NCBI GenBank assembly: GCA_013154385.1
Contig: JAADCO010000124.1
Span: 1-11,598 of the forward strand
Source: Thermodesulfobacteriota bacterium
Lineage (GTDB): Bacteria; Desulfobacterota; Thermodesulfobacteria; Thermodesulfobacteriales; Thermodesulfatatoraceae
Reading direction: 5' to 3'
Length of the DNA: 11,598 nt
Shown: in pieces, positions 5,741 through 11,598 of the stretch
How the letters are laid out: every line of letters begins with the position of its first letter
Position numbering within the stretch: position 1 is the first letter of the stretch
Translations under genes and position numbers: made by a program
Notes under the pieces: generated by a model
Told to the model about the DNA's origin: nothing
The model's database searches: none
Seen by the model: the letters and a program-made list of their open reading frames with translations, nothing else

Positions 5741-7498
5741 TTGAGGCGTGAACACGCTTATACCCGCCTCTTCCTCGACGCCTTCCTCCTGGGGGTCATC
5801 GGGGTCATCTCGGCGCAGATCTTCACCTACATGGTGGACACCTGCCGGTATCTCTTCCTGGAGAAGTGGATCGGCTTCCGTCCCGGGCTTCCCAAGGAGG
5901 CCTATCTCTACTGGCTGATCCCCGTGGCCACCACCCTCGGCGGGCTCCTTTCCGGCCTTCTCGTCTACACGCTGGCACCCGAGGCCGAGGGACACGGCAC
6001 CGACGCGGCCATCAAGGCCTTCCATCAGGCCGAGGGCTGGATCAGACCCCGCGTGCCCTTTGTCAAACTGCTCGCCTCCGCCATCACCATCGGTTCCGGG
6101 GGATGTGCGGGACGAGAAGGCCCGGTGGTGCAGATCAGCGCCGGCATCGCCTCCATCTACGCCACGCTAGCCAAGCGCTCCGTGCCGGAGAGGCGGATCC
6201 TCATCCTCATCGGGATGTCCGCCGGGCTGGGCGCGGTCTTCCGTTCGCCCATCGGGGCCGCCATGTTCTCCGTGGGCATCCTCTACTCCGAGGTGGACAT
6301 CGAGGCCCACGCCGTGCTCTTCGGCCTCCTGGCCTCGGTCACGGCCTACGTGCTGAACGGTGTCCTCATCGGCTGGGAGCCCATCTTCCATTTCCCCAAG
6401 GACATCGCCATCACCAGCCTCAAGCAGTATCTGACGTTTGCCAGCCTGGGGATCTGCGCGGGATTGGTGGCCACCCTCATGCCGCCCGTCTTCTACGGCA
6501 CGCGGGACCTCTTCCGTCGGATCAAGCTGCCCAACCACGTGAAACCCGCCATCGGCGGTCTCCTGGTGGGGCTCATGGCCATCGAGCTCCCGCACGTGCT
6601 CGGCGGGGGCTACTACTGGATCCAGGCGGCCATTGACGGGAAGATGATGGTCCACCTCATGCTCATCCTCATCTTCGCGAAGATGATCGCCCTGGCCTTG
6701 ACCGTGGGCTCCGGAGGCTCAGGCGGAGTCTTTGCCCCGAGCCTTTTCGTCGGGGCCATGCTCGGAGGCGCCCTGGCCCATCTCTTTCAGCAACCTCCGC
6801 CGGCCTACGTGGTGATCGGCATGGCCTCGGTCTTCGGCGCCGCGGCGCGCGTGCCCTTGGCCAGCCTCTTCATGGTCATCGAGATGACCGGGGCCTTCCC
6901 CCTCCTCGGCGCCGCCGCCCTTTCGGTGACCATCTCCTACACCCTGCAGCGCTTCCTCTCCGGGGCCTTTCGCTATCAGAGCCTCTACGAGGGTCAGGTC
7001 CCCACCAAGTTCGAGTCTCCGGCCCATCGGGGCGAGTTCTTCCACGACATCCTCTACGGGATAAAGGTCCGGGATGTCTTCCGGCCGAACGCCAAGAAGT
7101 GGCAGGTCATCCCCGAGGACATGAGCTTTGAGGAATTCGTCAAGTTCTTCATGCAAACCGAACAGCACTACTTCCCGGTGGTGGACAGGGAGGGAAGGCT
7201 CGTCGGCATCTTCTCCGTAAACGACGTCCGCCCCTATCTCGAGGACCAAAACCTCTGGAAACTCCTGGTGGTCAAAGACATCGCGCGGCGGGACGTCATC
7301 ACCACCAGCCCTTCGGAGGACATCCACACCGCGCTCCAGAAGTTCACCATCCGCAACATTGACCAGCTACCCGTGGTGGCGGACGACGACCCGGGTAAAT
7401 TCCTGGGGATGCTCTCCCGCCGCGAGGTGATAAGGTTCTACAACCAGAAACTCTCCGAGTTCGGCCAGCAAAAAAGCCCGCTCTCGCGGGAGAGCTAG
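5741..7498 (+). CDS. CLC-family chloride channel/transporter with two CBS domains, copy 2 (585 aa)
   Basis: A tandem paralogue of the preceding gene, similar from end to end. Seen: a CLC membrane core with the gating glutamate in GREGP (E126), GGVFAPS (328-334), the pore tyrosine in QSLYE (Y416), GHGTD at about 84-88, and two CBS domains in the last 140 residues. At the helix-H position where copy 1 has FAIEVLY, this copy has FSVGILY, so both acidic positions matching E202/E203 of E. coli ClcA are lost (G179, I180). It starts at TTG 5741 behind AGGGG six bases upstream, and no ATG is available near the start. The 16-nt gap to copy 1 indicates one transcript. Its TAG stop shares a CTAG palindrome with the ssb stop on the other strand, and its last codons contain the ssb terminator. 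CLC fold and family are certain; the ion and coupling mode are not. Confidence 0.92.
   Translation: MRREHAYTRLFLDAFLLGVIGVISAQIFTYMVDTCRYLFLEKWIGFRPGLPKEAYLYWLIPVATTLGGLLSGLLVYTLAPEAEGHGTDAAIKAFHQAEGWIRPRVPFVKLLASAITIGSGGCAGREGPVVQISAGIASIYATLAKRSVPERRILILIGMSAGLGAVFRSPIGAAMFSVGILYSEVDIEAHAVLFGLLASVTAYVLNGVLIGWEPIFHFPKDIAITSLKQYLTFASLGICAGLVATLMPPVFYGTRDLFRRIKLPNHVKPAIGGLLVGLMAIELPHVLGGGYYWIQAAIDGKMMVHLMLILIFAKMIALALTVGSGGSGGVFAPSLFVGAMLGGALAHLFQQPPPAYVVIGMASVFGAAARVPLASLFMVIEMTGAFPLLGAAALSVTISYTLQRFLSGAFRYQSLYEGQVPTKFESPAHRGEFFHDILYGIKVRDVFRPNAKKWQVIPEDMSFEEFVKFFMQTEQHYFPVVDREGRLVGIFSVNDVRPYLEDQNLWKLLVVKDIARRDVITTSPSEDIHTALQKFTIRNIDQLPVVADDDPGKFLGMLSRREVIRFYNQKLSEFGQQKSPLSRES
7470..7490 (-). 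terminator. Rho-independent terminator of the rtcB-ssb block
   Basis: On the minus strand CCCGC, GAGA tetraloop, GCGGG is followed after one C by six Ts (plus-strand A-run at 7470-7475). It starts five bases after the ssb stop. It lies entirely within the coding 3' end of the convergent CLC gene. There is no T-run on the plus strand, so it should act on ssb transcripts only. Confidence 0.75.
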
Positions 7499-7905
7499 AA
7501 GGGAAGGTCTTCTTCCGGCGGGAGATCGTCGCCGAAATCAGGCTCCGGAGCAGGGCCGGACGGGGCCACGGTGTCGTCCCGTCGGCCGAGCATCTGCATG
7601 TTCTGGGCCACGATCTCGGTGACGAAGCGCTTGATCCCGTCGCGGTCTTCGTAGGAGCGGGTCTGAAGACGACCTTCGATGTAGACCAACCGGCCCTTGG
7701 CCAGGTATTCGCCGCAGATCTCCGCCAGGCGGCCGAAGGCCACGATGCGGTGCCATTCCGTGCGCTCCTGGCGCTGGCCGTTCTTGTCGGTCCAGCGCTC
7801 GGAGGTAGCCATGCGAAAAGTGGCCACGGGCTGACCGTCCGCCGTGTAGCGAATCTCCGGATCTGCCCCCAGCCGACCGATGAGGATTACCTTGTTGACG
7901 CTCAT
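7495..7905 (-). CDS. ssb: single-stranded DNA-binding protein (136 aa)
   Basis: Coats single-stranded DNA during replication, recombination and repair, and recruits partner enzymes by its acidic tail. Seen: the typical start MSVNKVILIGRLGADPEIRY, an OB fold over about residues 1-105 with TEWHRIVAFGRLAE and GRLVYIEGRLQTRSY, a short proline/acidic linker, and the terminal tip EEDLPF, which replaces the common DDDIPF. The length is slightly short because the linker is only about 25 residues. It starts at ATG 7905 behind an AAGGGAAGG purine stretch. It is the last gene of the rtcB-HIT-yjbQ-ssb run and ends at a clear terminator; the 55-nt gap before it could also hold a separate weak promoter. 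It overlaps the second CLC gene by 4 nt, stop to stop. Confidence 0.95.
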   Translation of the reverse strand: MSVNKVILIGRLGADPEIRYTADGQPVATFRMATSERWTDKNGQRQERTEWHRIVAFGRLAEICGEYLAKGRLVYIEGRLQTRSYEDRDGIKRFVTEIVAQNMQMLGRRDDTVAPSGPAPEPDFGDDLPPEEDLPF

Positions 7906-7960
7906 ACGCCCTTCCCTTGGGTGAGTTTGGCCCCCATTTTAACCCAAAGAACCCTCGGGG

Positions 7961-8350
7961 CTAGTCCGGGACCACCTTGACGTAGACCTTGCGCGTTCTG
8001 GGGCCGTCGTATTCGGCAAAGAAGATGCGCTGCCAGGTCCCGAGCTTGAGACGCCCGTCCTCCACGAAGACGAAGGTCCCCGGCCCGGTGAGGCAGGCCT
8101 TGACGTGGGCCGGGGAGTTCCCCTCAAGGTGCTTGTAGCCGAACTTCCAGGGCACGAAGTGGTTGAGCACCGAGATCACGTCTTCGGCCACCGCGGGGTC
8201 GGCCCCTTCGTTGATGACGAGCCCCGCGGTGGTGTGCGGACAGTAGAGATAGCAGATCCCGCTCTTTACCCCGGACACCAACCGCGCCACCTGATCGGTG
8301 ATGTCCACCAGCTCGGTCTGGCGATTGGTGCGCACGGTGATGACTTCCAT
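7961..8350 (-). CDS. yjbQ: YjbQ / UPF0047 family protein (129 aa)
   Basis: A small conserved cytosolic enzyme of unsettled role. Family members have been reported to show weak thiamine-phosphate synthase activity and are often annotated as secondary thiamine-phosphate synthase; the natural reaction is not known. Seen: CPHTTAGLVINEGADPAV (about 37-54, with H39, E48 and D51), GNSPAHVKACLTGP (about 77-90) and GTWQRIFFAEYDGPR (about 104-118), which together are the family signature with its likely metal or active-site residues. Length is normal. The start at ATG 8350 has AGGAGG five bases upstream. The stop codon of the HIT gene overlaps the start of that ribosome site (9-nt gap), so translation is probably coupled. 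No thiamine genes are nearby; the neighbours concern nucleic acids. Confidence 0.92.
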   Translation of the reverse strand: MEVITVRTNRQTELVDITDQVARLVSGVKSGICYLYCPHTTAGLVINEGADPAVAEDVISVLNHFVPWKFGYKHLEGNSPAHVKACLTGPGTFVFVEDGRLKLGTWQRIFFAEYDGPRTRKVYVKVVPD

Positions 8351-8359
8351 GACGGCCTC

Positions 8360-8686
8360 CTATTTCCAGCCACCGATGAGGTGGAGATGAAGATGGAAGA
8401 TGAGCTGCCCGCCGCCCTTCTCCACGTTGAAGAAGAGACGGTAGCCGCTTTCCGCGGTGCCGAGCTCCTTGGCCAGGTCTCTGGCCACGTAGATCATCTC
8501 CGCCACGAGGGGCGCGTCCTCCTCGGTGAGGTCGTTGATGCTCCGGATGTGTTTCTTGGGGACGATCAGGATGTGGATGGGGGCCTGCGGATTGATGTCT
8601 TTAAAAGCCACGATGCGTTCGCCCTTGTAGACGAAATCAGCCGGCATCTCGCCGTTTACGATCTTGCAGAAGATGCAGTCGCTCAT
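8360..8686 (-). CDS. HIT-family nucleotide/phosphoramidate hydrolase (108 aa)
   Basis: A small HINT-branch hydrolase. The family cleaves nucleoside phosphoramidates, acyl-adenylates or dinucleoside polyphosphates through a histidine-nucleotide intermediate. Seen: the N-terminal zinc-type pair DCIFCK (C4, C7), PIHILIVPKKHI (about 36-47), NVEKGGGQ, and the catalytic histidine triad HLHLHLIGG (H98, H100, H102). The protein stops at GGWK, so the tail that often follows the triad in HINT proteins (WPPG type) is missing. The start at ATG 8686 has AGGAGG six bases upstream. It lies 16 nt after rtcB and 9 nt before yjbQ, in one operon. The true substrate cannot be read from sequence; adjacency to RtcB suggests guanylylated or adenylylated ends or proteins (inference). 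Confidence 0.93.
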   Translation of the reverse strand: MSDCIFCKIVNGEMPADFVYKGERIVAFKDINPQAPIHILIVPKKHIRSINDLTEEDAPLVAEMIYVARDLAKELGTAESGYRLFFNVEKGGGQLIFHLHLHLIGGWK

Positions 8687-8702
8687 CTTTCCCCTCCTTT
8701 CT

Positions 8703-10133
8703 TTAGCCTTTGATGCAACCGAGCGGCAAAACCTTGGCCACTTTCCTGGCGAGCCCCGCCCGATGGGCCACTTCTACCACCTCGTTCACGTCCTTGTAAG
8801 CCTCCGGGGCCTCCTCCGCGGCCCCGCGCTTGGACTTGGCCCGCACGATGATGCCCCGCTTGCGCAACTGCTCGATGATCTGTTCGCCGCGCCAGCGCTT
8901 CAAGGCCTGGTGCCGGCTCATGGTCCGCCCGGCTCCGTGGCAGGCGGAACCAAAGGCCTTTTCTTCGCCCTCTTTCGTGCCCACGAGGATGTAGGATGCC
9001 GTGCCCATGCTCCCGCCGATGATCACCGGCTGACCCACCGGCCGATAGCGCTCCGGAAGCTCGGGCCGGCCCGGGCCCCAGGCCCTCGTGGCGCCCTTGC
9101 GATGCACGTAGAGCTTCTTGCGTTTCCCGTTTACCGGGTGTTCCTCGATCTTACAAGTGTTGTGGCTGATGTCGTAGAGCACGGTCACCCGCGCCTCGGG
9201 CACGACCTCGGCGAAGACCTCGCGCACGAGATGGGTGATGACCTGACGGTTGGCCAGCGCACAGTTCACCCCGCAGGCCATGGCCCGATAGTAGCGCTCG
9301 CCTTCGGGTGAACGGATGGGAGCGCAGACGAGCTCCTTCTCGCGGATGGGTATTCCGTATTTCTTGGCCGCCTGGGCCAGGACCTTGAGATAGTCCGTGG
9401 CGATCTGGTGCCCGAGCGCCCTTGAGCCGCAATGGATGGAGACCACCACGTCCTCAAGCTCGAGCCCGAAGGCCTCGGCGGCTTCGGCGTCGTAGATCTC
9501 GGCCACGTACTGGACCTCGAGATAGTGGTTGCCCGAGCCCAAGGTCCCCACCTGGCGATGCTGGCGCTTCTTGGCCTCTTTGGAGACACAGCTCGGATCC
9601 GCGCCGATGAGGCAGCCCTTCTCTTCGATGTAGTCCAGGTCTTCGGGAAGACCGTAGCCCTTGGCCACCGCCCAGCGGGCCCCTCCCACGAGGACCTCGT
9701 CAAGCTGGCTGATGGAGAGCTTGATCTTTCCCTCGGAGCCAACTCCGGCGGGGATGGTGGCAAAGAGCTCGTCTATCAGCTCCTCGAGCACCGGGAGGAT
9801 CTCCTCGCGCTTGAGCCCGGTGCGCAGGCACCTCACCCCGCAGGAGATGTCGTAACCCACCCCGCCCACGGAGATGACGCCACCGTCGTCGGGATCAAAG
9901 GCCGCCACCCCGCCGATGGGGAAACCGTAGCCCCAGTGGGCGTCGGGCATGGCGATGGAGGCCTTGACGATGCCCGGCAGACAGGCCACGTTGCTCACCT
10001 GCTCCCGCACCTTCTCGTCCATTTCCTCAAGCAGCCGACGGCTGGCAAAGATCCGTCCGGGCACCCTCATCGCGCCGCTTTTGGGAATCTCCCACTCGTA
10101 GTCGCTCAACTTGACGAGAGACTTGATCTCCAT
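8703..10133 (-). CDS. rtcB: RtcB RNA-splicing ligase, 3'-phosphate/5'-hydroxyl type (476 aa)
   Basis: Joins 2',3'-cyclic phosphate or 3'-phosphate RNA ends to 5'-hydroxyl ends with GTP and Mn2+, through RtcB-histidine-GMP and an RNA 3'-ppG intermediate. Seen: MPDAHWGYGFPIGG (62-75), GVGYDISCGVR with metal ligands D95 and C98, GSGNHYLE with H203, IHCGSRALGHQ with H234, DISHN with H324, VHRKGATRAW, and SACHGAGR with the guanylated histidine H399. The C-terminus PLGCIKG is typical and length is normal. Serine replaces the common asparagine in DINCG. It starts at ATG 10133 behind AAGGAGG with seven bases of spacing. No archease partner is in the window. It heads the block with HIT, yjbQ and ssb, and diverges from hdrC. 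Confidence 0.97.
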   Translation of the reverse strand: MEIKSLVKLSDYEWEIPKSGAMRVPGRIFASRRLLEEMDEKVREQVSNVACLPGIVKASIAMPDAHWGYGFPIGGVAAFDPDDGGVISVGGVGYDISCGVRCLRTGLKREEILPVLEELIDELFATIPAGVGSEGKIKLSISQLDEVLVGGARWAVAKGYGLPEDLDYIEEKGCLIGADPSCVSKEAKKRQHRQVGTLGSGNHYLEVQYVAEIYDAEAAEAFGLELEDVVVSIHCGSRALGHQIATDYLKVLAQAAKKYGIPIREKELVCAPIRSPEGERYYRAMACGVNCALANRQVITHLVREVFAEVVPEARVTVLYDISHNTCKIEEHPVNGKRKKLYVHRKGATRAWGPGRPELPERYRPVGQPVIIGGSMGTASYILVGTKEGEEKAFGSACHGAGRTMSRHQALKRWRGEQIIEQLRKRGIIVRAKSKRGAAEEAPEAYKDVNEVVEVAHRAGLARKVAKVLPLGCIKG

Positions 10134-10165
10134 CTCCGGGCCTCCTTGGGCGAGATTTCATTCTC

Positions 10166-10193
10166 AAGTTAATGACCAAAACGTAATTGGCAA
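10166..10193 (-). promoter_or_regulatory. predicted promoter of rtcB
   Basis: On the minus strand TTGCCA (10193-10188) and TAACTT (10171-10166) are 16 bases apart, predicting a transcript start near 10159 and a leader of about 25 nt. The -35 box lies inside the palindrome AATTG-G-CAATT (10185-10195), and the -10 box lies inside an AAGTTAATG element that recurs inverted at 10221-10229. The boxes are only moderately close to consensus. Confidence 0.4.
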
Positions 10194-10200
10194 TTTTCCG

Positions 10201-10229
10201 TGACCAAGAGCCTTGAAAGACATTAACTT
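10201..10229 (+). promoter_or_regulatory. possible promoter of hdrCB
   Basis: TAACTT (10224-10229) mirrors the predicted rtcB -10 box and is about 30 nt from the hdrC start, about as far as the other copy is from rtcB. The 17-base spacing places TGACCA (10201-10206) as a weak -35 box. An activator or another sigma factor may be needed if this is the real promoter. Confidence 0.3.
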
Positions 10230-10259
10230 AGAGTAAGCCAAACCCAGAGGAGGTTTCTC

Positions 10260-10769
10260 GTGCAGGAGGTCCTCATCCGCAGCGGGGTCAACTTCTATCG
10301 CTGTTTCCATTGCCGGCTCTGCCACAACGGCTGCCCCTTTGCCGGCGTCATGGAGCATCCGCCAAACCATCTCATCCGGCTCCTCCAGCTGGGGCGTCTC
10401 GAAGAGGCCCTTCAAAGCAACACCATCTGGATCTGTGTCGGTTGCAACGCCTGCATCTCTTTCTGCCCCATGGCCGTGAACATTCCCGTGCTCATGGACA
10501 CCCTGCGCGAGATGGCCAGGGAGAAAGGCCTCCCCGTAAAGGAACCCGACGTGGTGGAGTTCCATCGCCAGGTGCTTGCGGCCATCCGCCGGCGCGGCCG
10601 GGCCAACGAGCTCGAGATCATGCTCGGCTACAAGCTCAAGAAGCGCGAATGGCTGAACGACCTCGGGTTGGGGCTCAAGATGCTCGCCAAGCAGAAGATC
10701 AAGCTCTGGCCCACGAGCATCCGGGACCCGCAGGAACTGGAACCCCTCTTCGAAGGATGTGAGCCATGA
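10260..10769 (+). CDS. hdrC: HdrC-like 4Fe-4S ferredoxin subunit of a heterodisulfide reductase-type complex (169 aa)
   Basis: A cytosolic electron carrier that passes electrons between an HdrA-type flavoprotein and HdrB. Seen: two complete 4Fe-4S motifs, CFHCRLCHNGCP (C15, C18, C21, C25) and CVGCNACISFCP (C59, C62, C65, C69), in the spacing of HdrC and related subunits, followed by a helical C-terminal part without membrane segments. This excludes membrane-bound HdrE/DsrM-linked forms. It starts at GTG 10260 behind AGGAGG with six bases of spacing; no earlier ribosome site exists. Its TGA stop overlaps the hdrB ATG (ATGA at 10766-10769), a sign of coupled translation. Bacteria of this type do not make coenzymes M and B, so the disulfide or other acceptor is unknown. 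Confidence 0.9.
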   Translation: MQEVLIRSGVNFYRCFHCRLCHNGCPFAGVMEHPPNHLIRLLQLGRLEEALQSNTIWICVGCNACISFCPMAVNIPVLMDTLREMAREKGLPVKEPDVVEFHRQVLAAIRRRGRANELEIMLGYKLKKREWLNDLGLGLKMLAKQKIKLWPTSIRDPQELEPLFEGCEP

Positions 10770-11590
10770 GAAAACTCGCCTATTTCCCGGGCTGTTCCCT
10801 GGTGACCCTTGCCCGCGAAGCCCACGAGGCCCTCCTCGGCATCGCCCCGCTCCTTGGTCTCTCCCTGGAAGAGATCGAGGACTGGAACTGCTGCGGGAGC
10901 TCCTCGGCCCACAGCCTCTGCCCTGCTCTGGCGAAGAGGCTTGCCTGGCGGGTGTTTTCTCGCGTCCCGGAGGAGGAAAACGAGATCCTCGTCATGTGTC
11001 CGAGCTGCAACCTGAGGCTCAAGGAGGGCCTGGTGGCGCTCGAAAAAGAGGAAGCGCGCGAGGAGTTCCGACGCTTTTTCCGGCAGGAACCGCGTCCGCG
11101 GCGCGTGGTCCATCTCCTCGAGCTCCTGACCGAACTCGACTGGTTCTCCCGCATCAACACCCCGCTTAAGGGCCTGCGCCTGGCCCCCTACTACGGCTGC
11201 CTCCTCTTTGCCCCGCCGGAGACCAGGAGCGAAAGACTGCATTTGGGGCTCCTCGAGGAAGTGCTCTCCCGCCTGGGGGCCGAGGTCGAAACCTGGCGCT
11301 ACGCCTCGCAGTGCTGCGGGACCTATCTCTCCGTGGTGCGGCCCGACCTGGTCATGGCCATCGTCTCGAAGATGATGTTTGAGGCCCGCCGCAAGGGCAT
11401 CGAGGCCCTGGTCACCCCCTGCGTCATGTGCCAGATGAACCTCGAGATGCGGGCCGGAGTGCCCGAACCCGTGCCGGTCTTCCATCTCACCGAAGTCCTG
11501 GCCCTGGCCCTGGGGGAGGCGGAAGAGGGCTGGTTCCGGCGCCATCTCGTAGACCCGCGCCCCTTGCTCAAAGAAAAGGGCCTCCTTTAG
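10766..11590 (+). CDS. hdrB: HdrB-like subunit with two CCG domains (274 aa)
   Basis: In methanogens HdrB reduces a disulfide at two noncubane 4Fe-4S clusters, each held by a CCG domain. Both domains are complete here: C10, CCG at 42-44 and CPSC (C78, C81); then C145 (YYGC), CCG at 183-185 and CVMC (C219, C222). This is the ligand set needed for two noncubane clusters, so the protein should be catalytically able rather than an electron relay only. There is no signal peptide or membrane helix. Length is close to archaeal HdrB (about 290). The ATG overlaps the hdrC stop. The stop at 11588-11590 is eight bases from the window edge, so an hdrA or flavoprotein partner may follow but cannot be seen. 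The CCG-domain subunits GlcF and LutA are less likely because of the paired stand-alone HdrC. Confidence 0.92.
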   Translation: MRKLAYFPGCSLVTLAREAHEALLGIAPLLGLSLEEIEDWNCCGSSSAHSLCPALAKRLAWRVFSRVPEEENEILVMCPSCNLRLKEGLVALEKEEAREEFRRFFRQEPRPRRVVHLLELLTELDWFSRINTPLKGLRLAPYYGCLLFAPPETRSERLHLGLLEEVLSRLGAEVETWRYASQCCGTYLSVVRPDLVMAIVSKMMFEARRKGIEALVTPCVMCQMNLEMRAGVPEPVPVFHLTEVLALALGEAEEGWFRRHLVDPRPLLKEKGLL

Positions 11591-11598
11591 CTTTTGCA

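Larger units (their letters stand above)
10166..10229. repeat. inverted repeat spanning the rtcB/hdrC divergent promoters
   Basis: AAGTTAATG at 10166-10174 is matched by its exact reverse complement CATTAACTT at 10221-10229. Beyond the arms, CTC on one side and AGAG on the other extend the match with one extra base. Between them lie an 11-base palindrome centred on 10190 and a direct repeat TGACCAA (10173-10179 and 10201-10207). The arms may be matched -10 boxes, a split operator, or both. Confidence 0.45.

Noticed and set aside
7936..7963. Possible small hairpin or terminator between yjbQ and ssb
   Set aside because: The only pairing is a 3-bp CCC/GGG stem with a mixed TTCTTT run; too weak to call.
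10628..11545. 305-codon minus-strand open frame opposite hdrC/hdrB
   Set aside because: Antisense to HdrB with all its cysteine motifs; no ribosome site or family motif.
1..11598. CRISPR arrays, tRNA or rRNA genes, insertion sequences, prophage or transfer signatures
   Set aside because: No regularly spaced repeats, no cloverleaf-like segment, no transposase or integrase motifs, and composition appears even across the window.

Overview
The window is GC-rich bacterial DNA, almost fully coding, with four compact gene blocks in alternating orientation. Heterodisulfide-reductase-type HdrC/HdrB genes, an Aquifex-type aconitase, RtcB, very tight spacing, strong purine-rich ribosome sites and a strong G/C third-position bias suggest a thermophilic or anaerobic chemolithotroph. 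A member of the Thermodesulfobacteriota is my best guess. This is an inference from gene content, since no marker gene such as rRNA is present.

Layout. (1) Minus strand, 3821 down to 1: a two-helix K+ channel with a cytosolic NAD-binding RCK/TrkA module (kch-like), an unrecognised 261-residue soluble protein, a full-length aconitase, and the first 19 codons of a gene with a signal-peptide-like N-terminus that runs off the left edge. Gaps of 24, 13 and 8 nt suggest one transcript. (2) Plus strand, 3958-7498: two tandem CLC-type chloride channels/transporters, each with two C-terminal CBS domains. They diverge from the K+ channel gene across a 136-nt intergenic region holding a good sigma-70-like promoter. 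(3) Minus strand, 10133 down to 7495: RtcB RNA ligase, a HIT-family hydrolase, a YjbQ/UPF0047 protein and single-stranded DNA-binding protein, closed by a Rho-independent terminator that lies inside the 3' end of the second CLC gene. (4) Plus strand, 10260-11590: hdrC and hdrB, overlapping by ATGA and probably continuing beyond the window.

How they may work together. Blocks 1 and 2 pair a ligand-gated K+ channel with two Cl- channel proteins, which looks like an ion or volume homeostasis module. The two CLC copies differ at residues that decide coupling, so one may have taken on a channel-like or subunit role. Block 3 joins a 3'-phosphate/5'-OH ligase to a HIT hydrolase and SSB, which resembles a nucleic-acid end-repair set. 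Block 4 is an electron-transfer pair normally working with HdrA or a similar flavoprotein. The rtcB and hdrC promoters face each other and carry the same CATTAACTT element in mirrored positions. No RNA genes, CRISPR arrays, insertion sequences or attachment sites were seen, and no stretch over 300 nt is without a gene.
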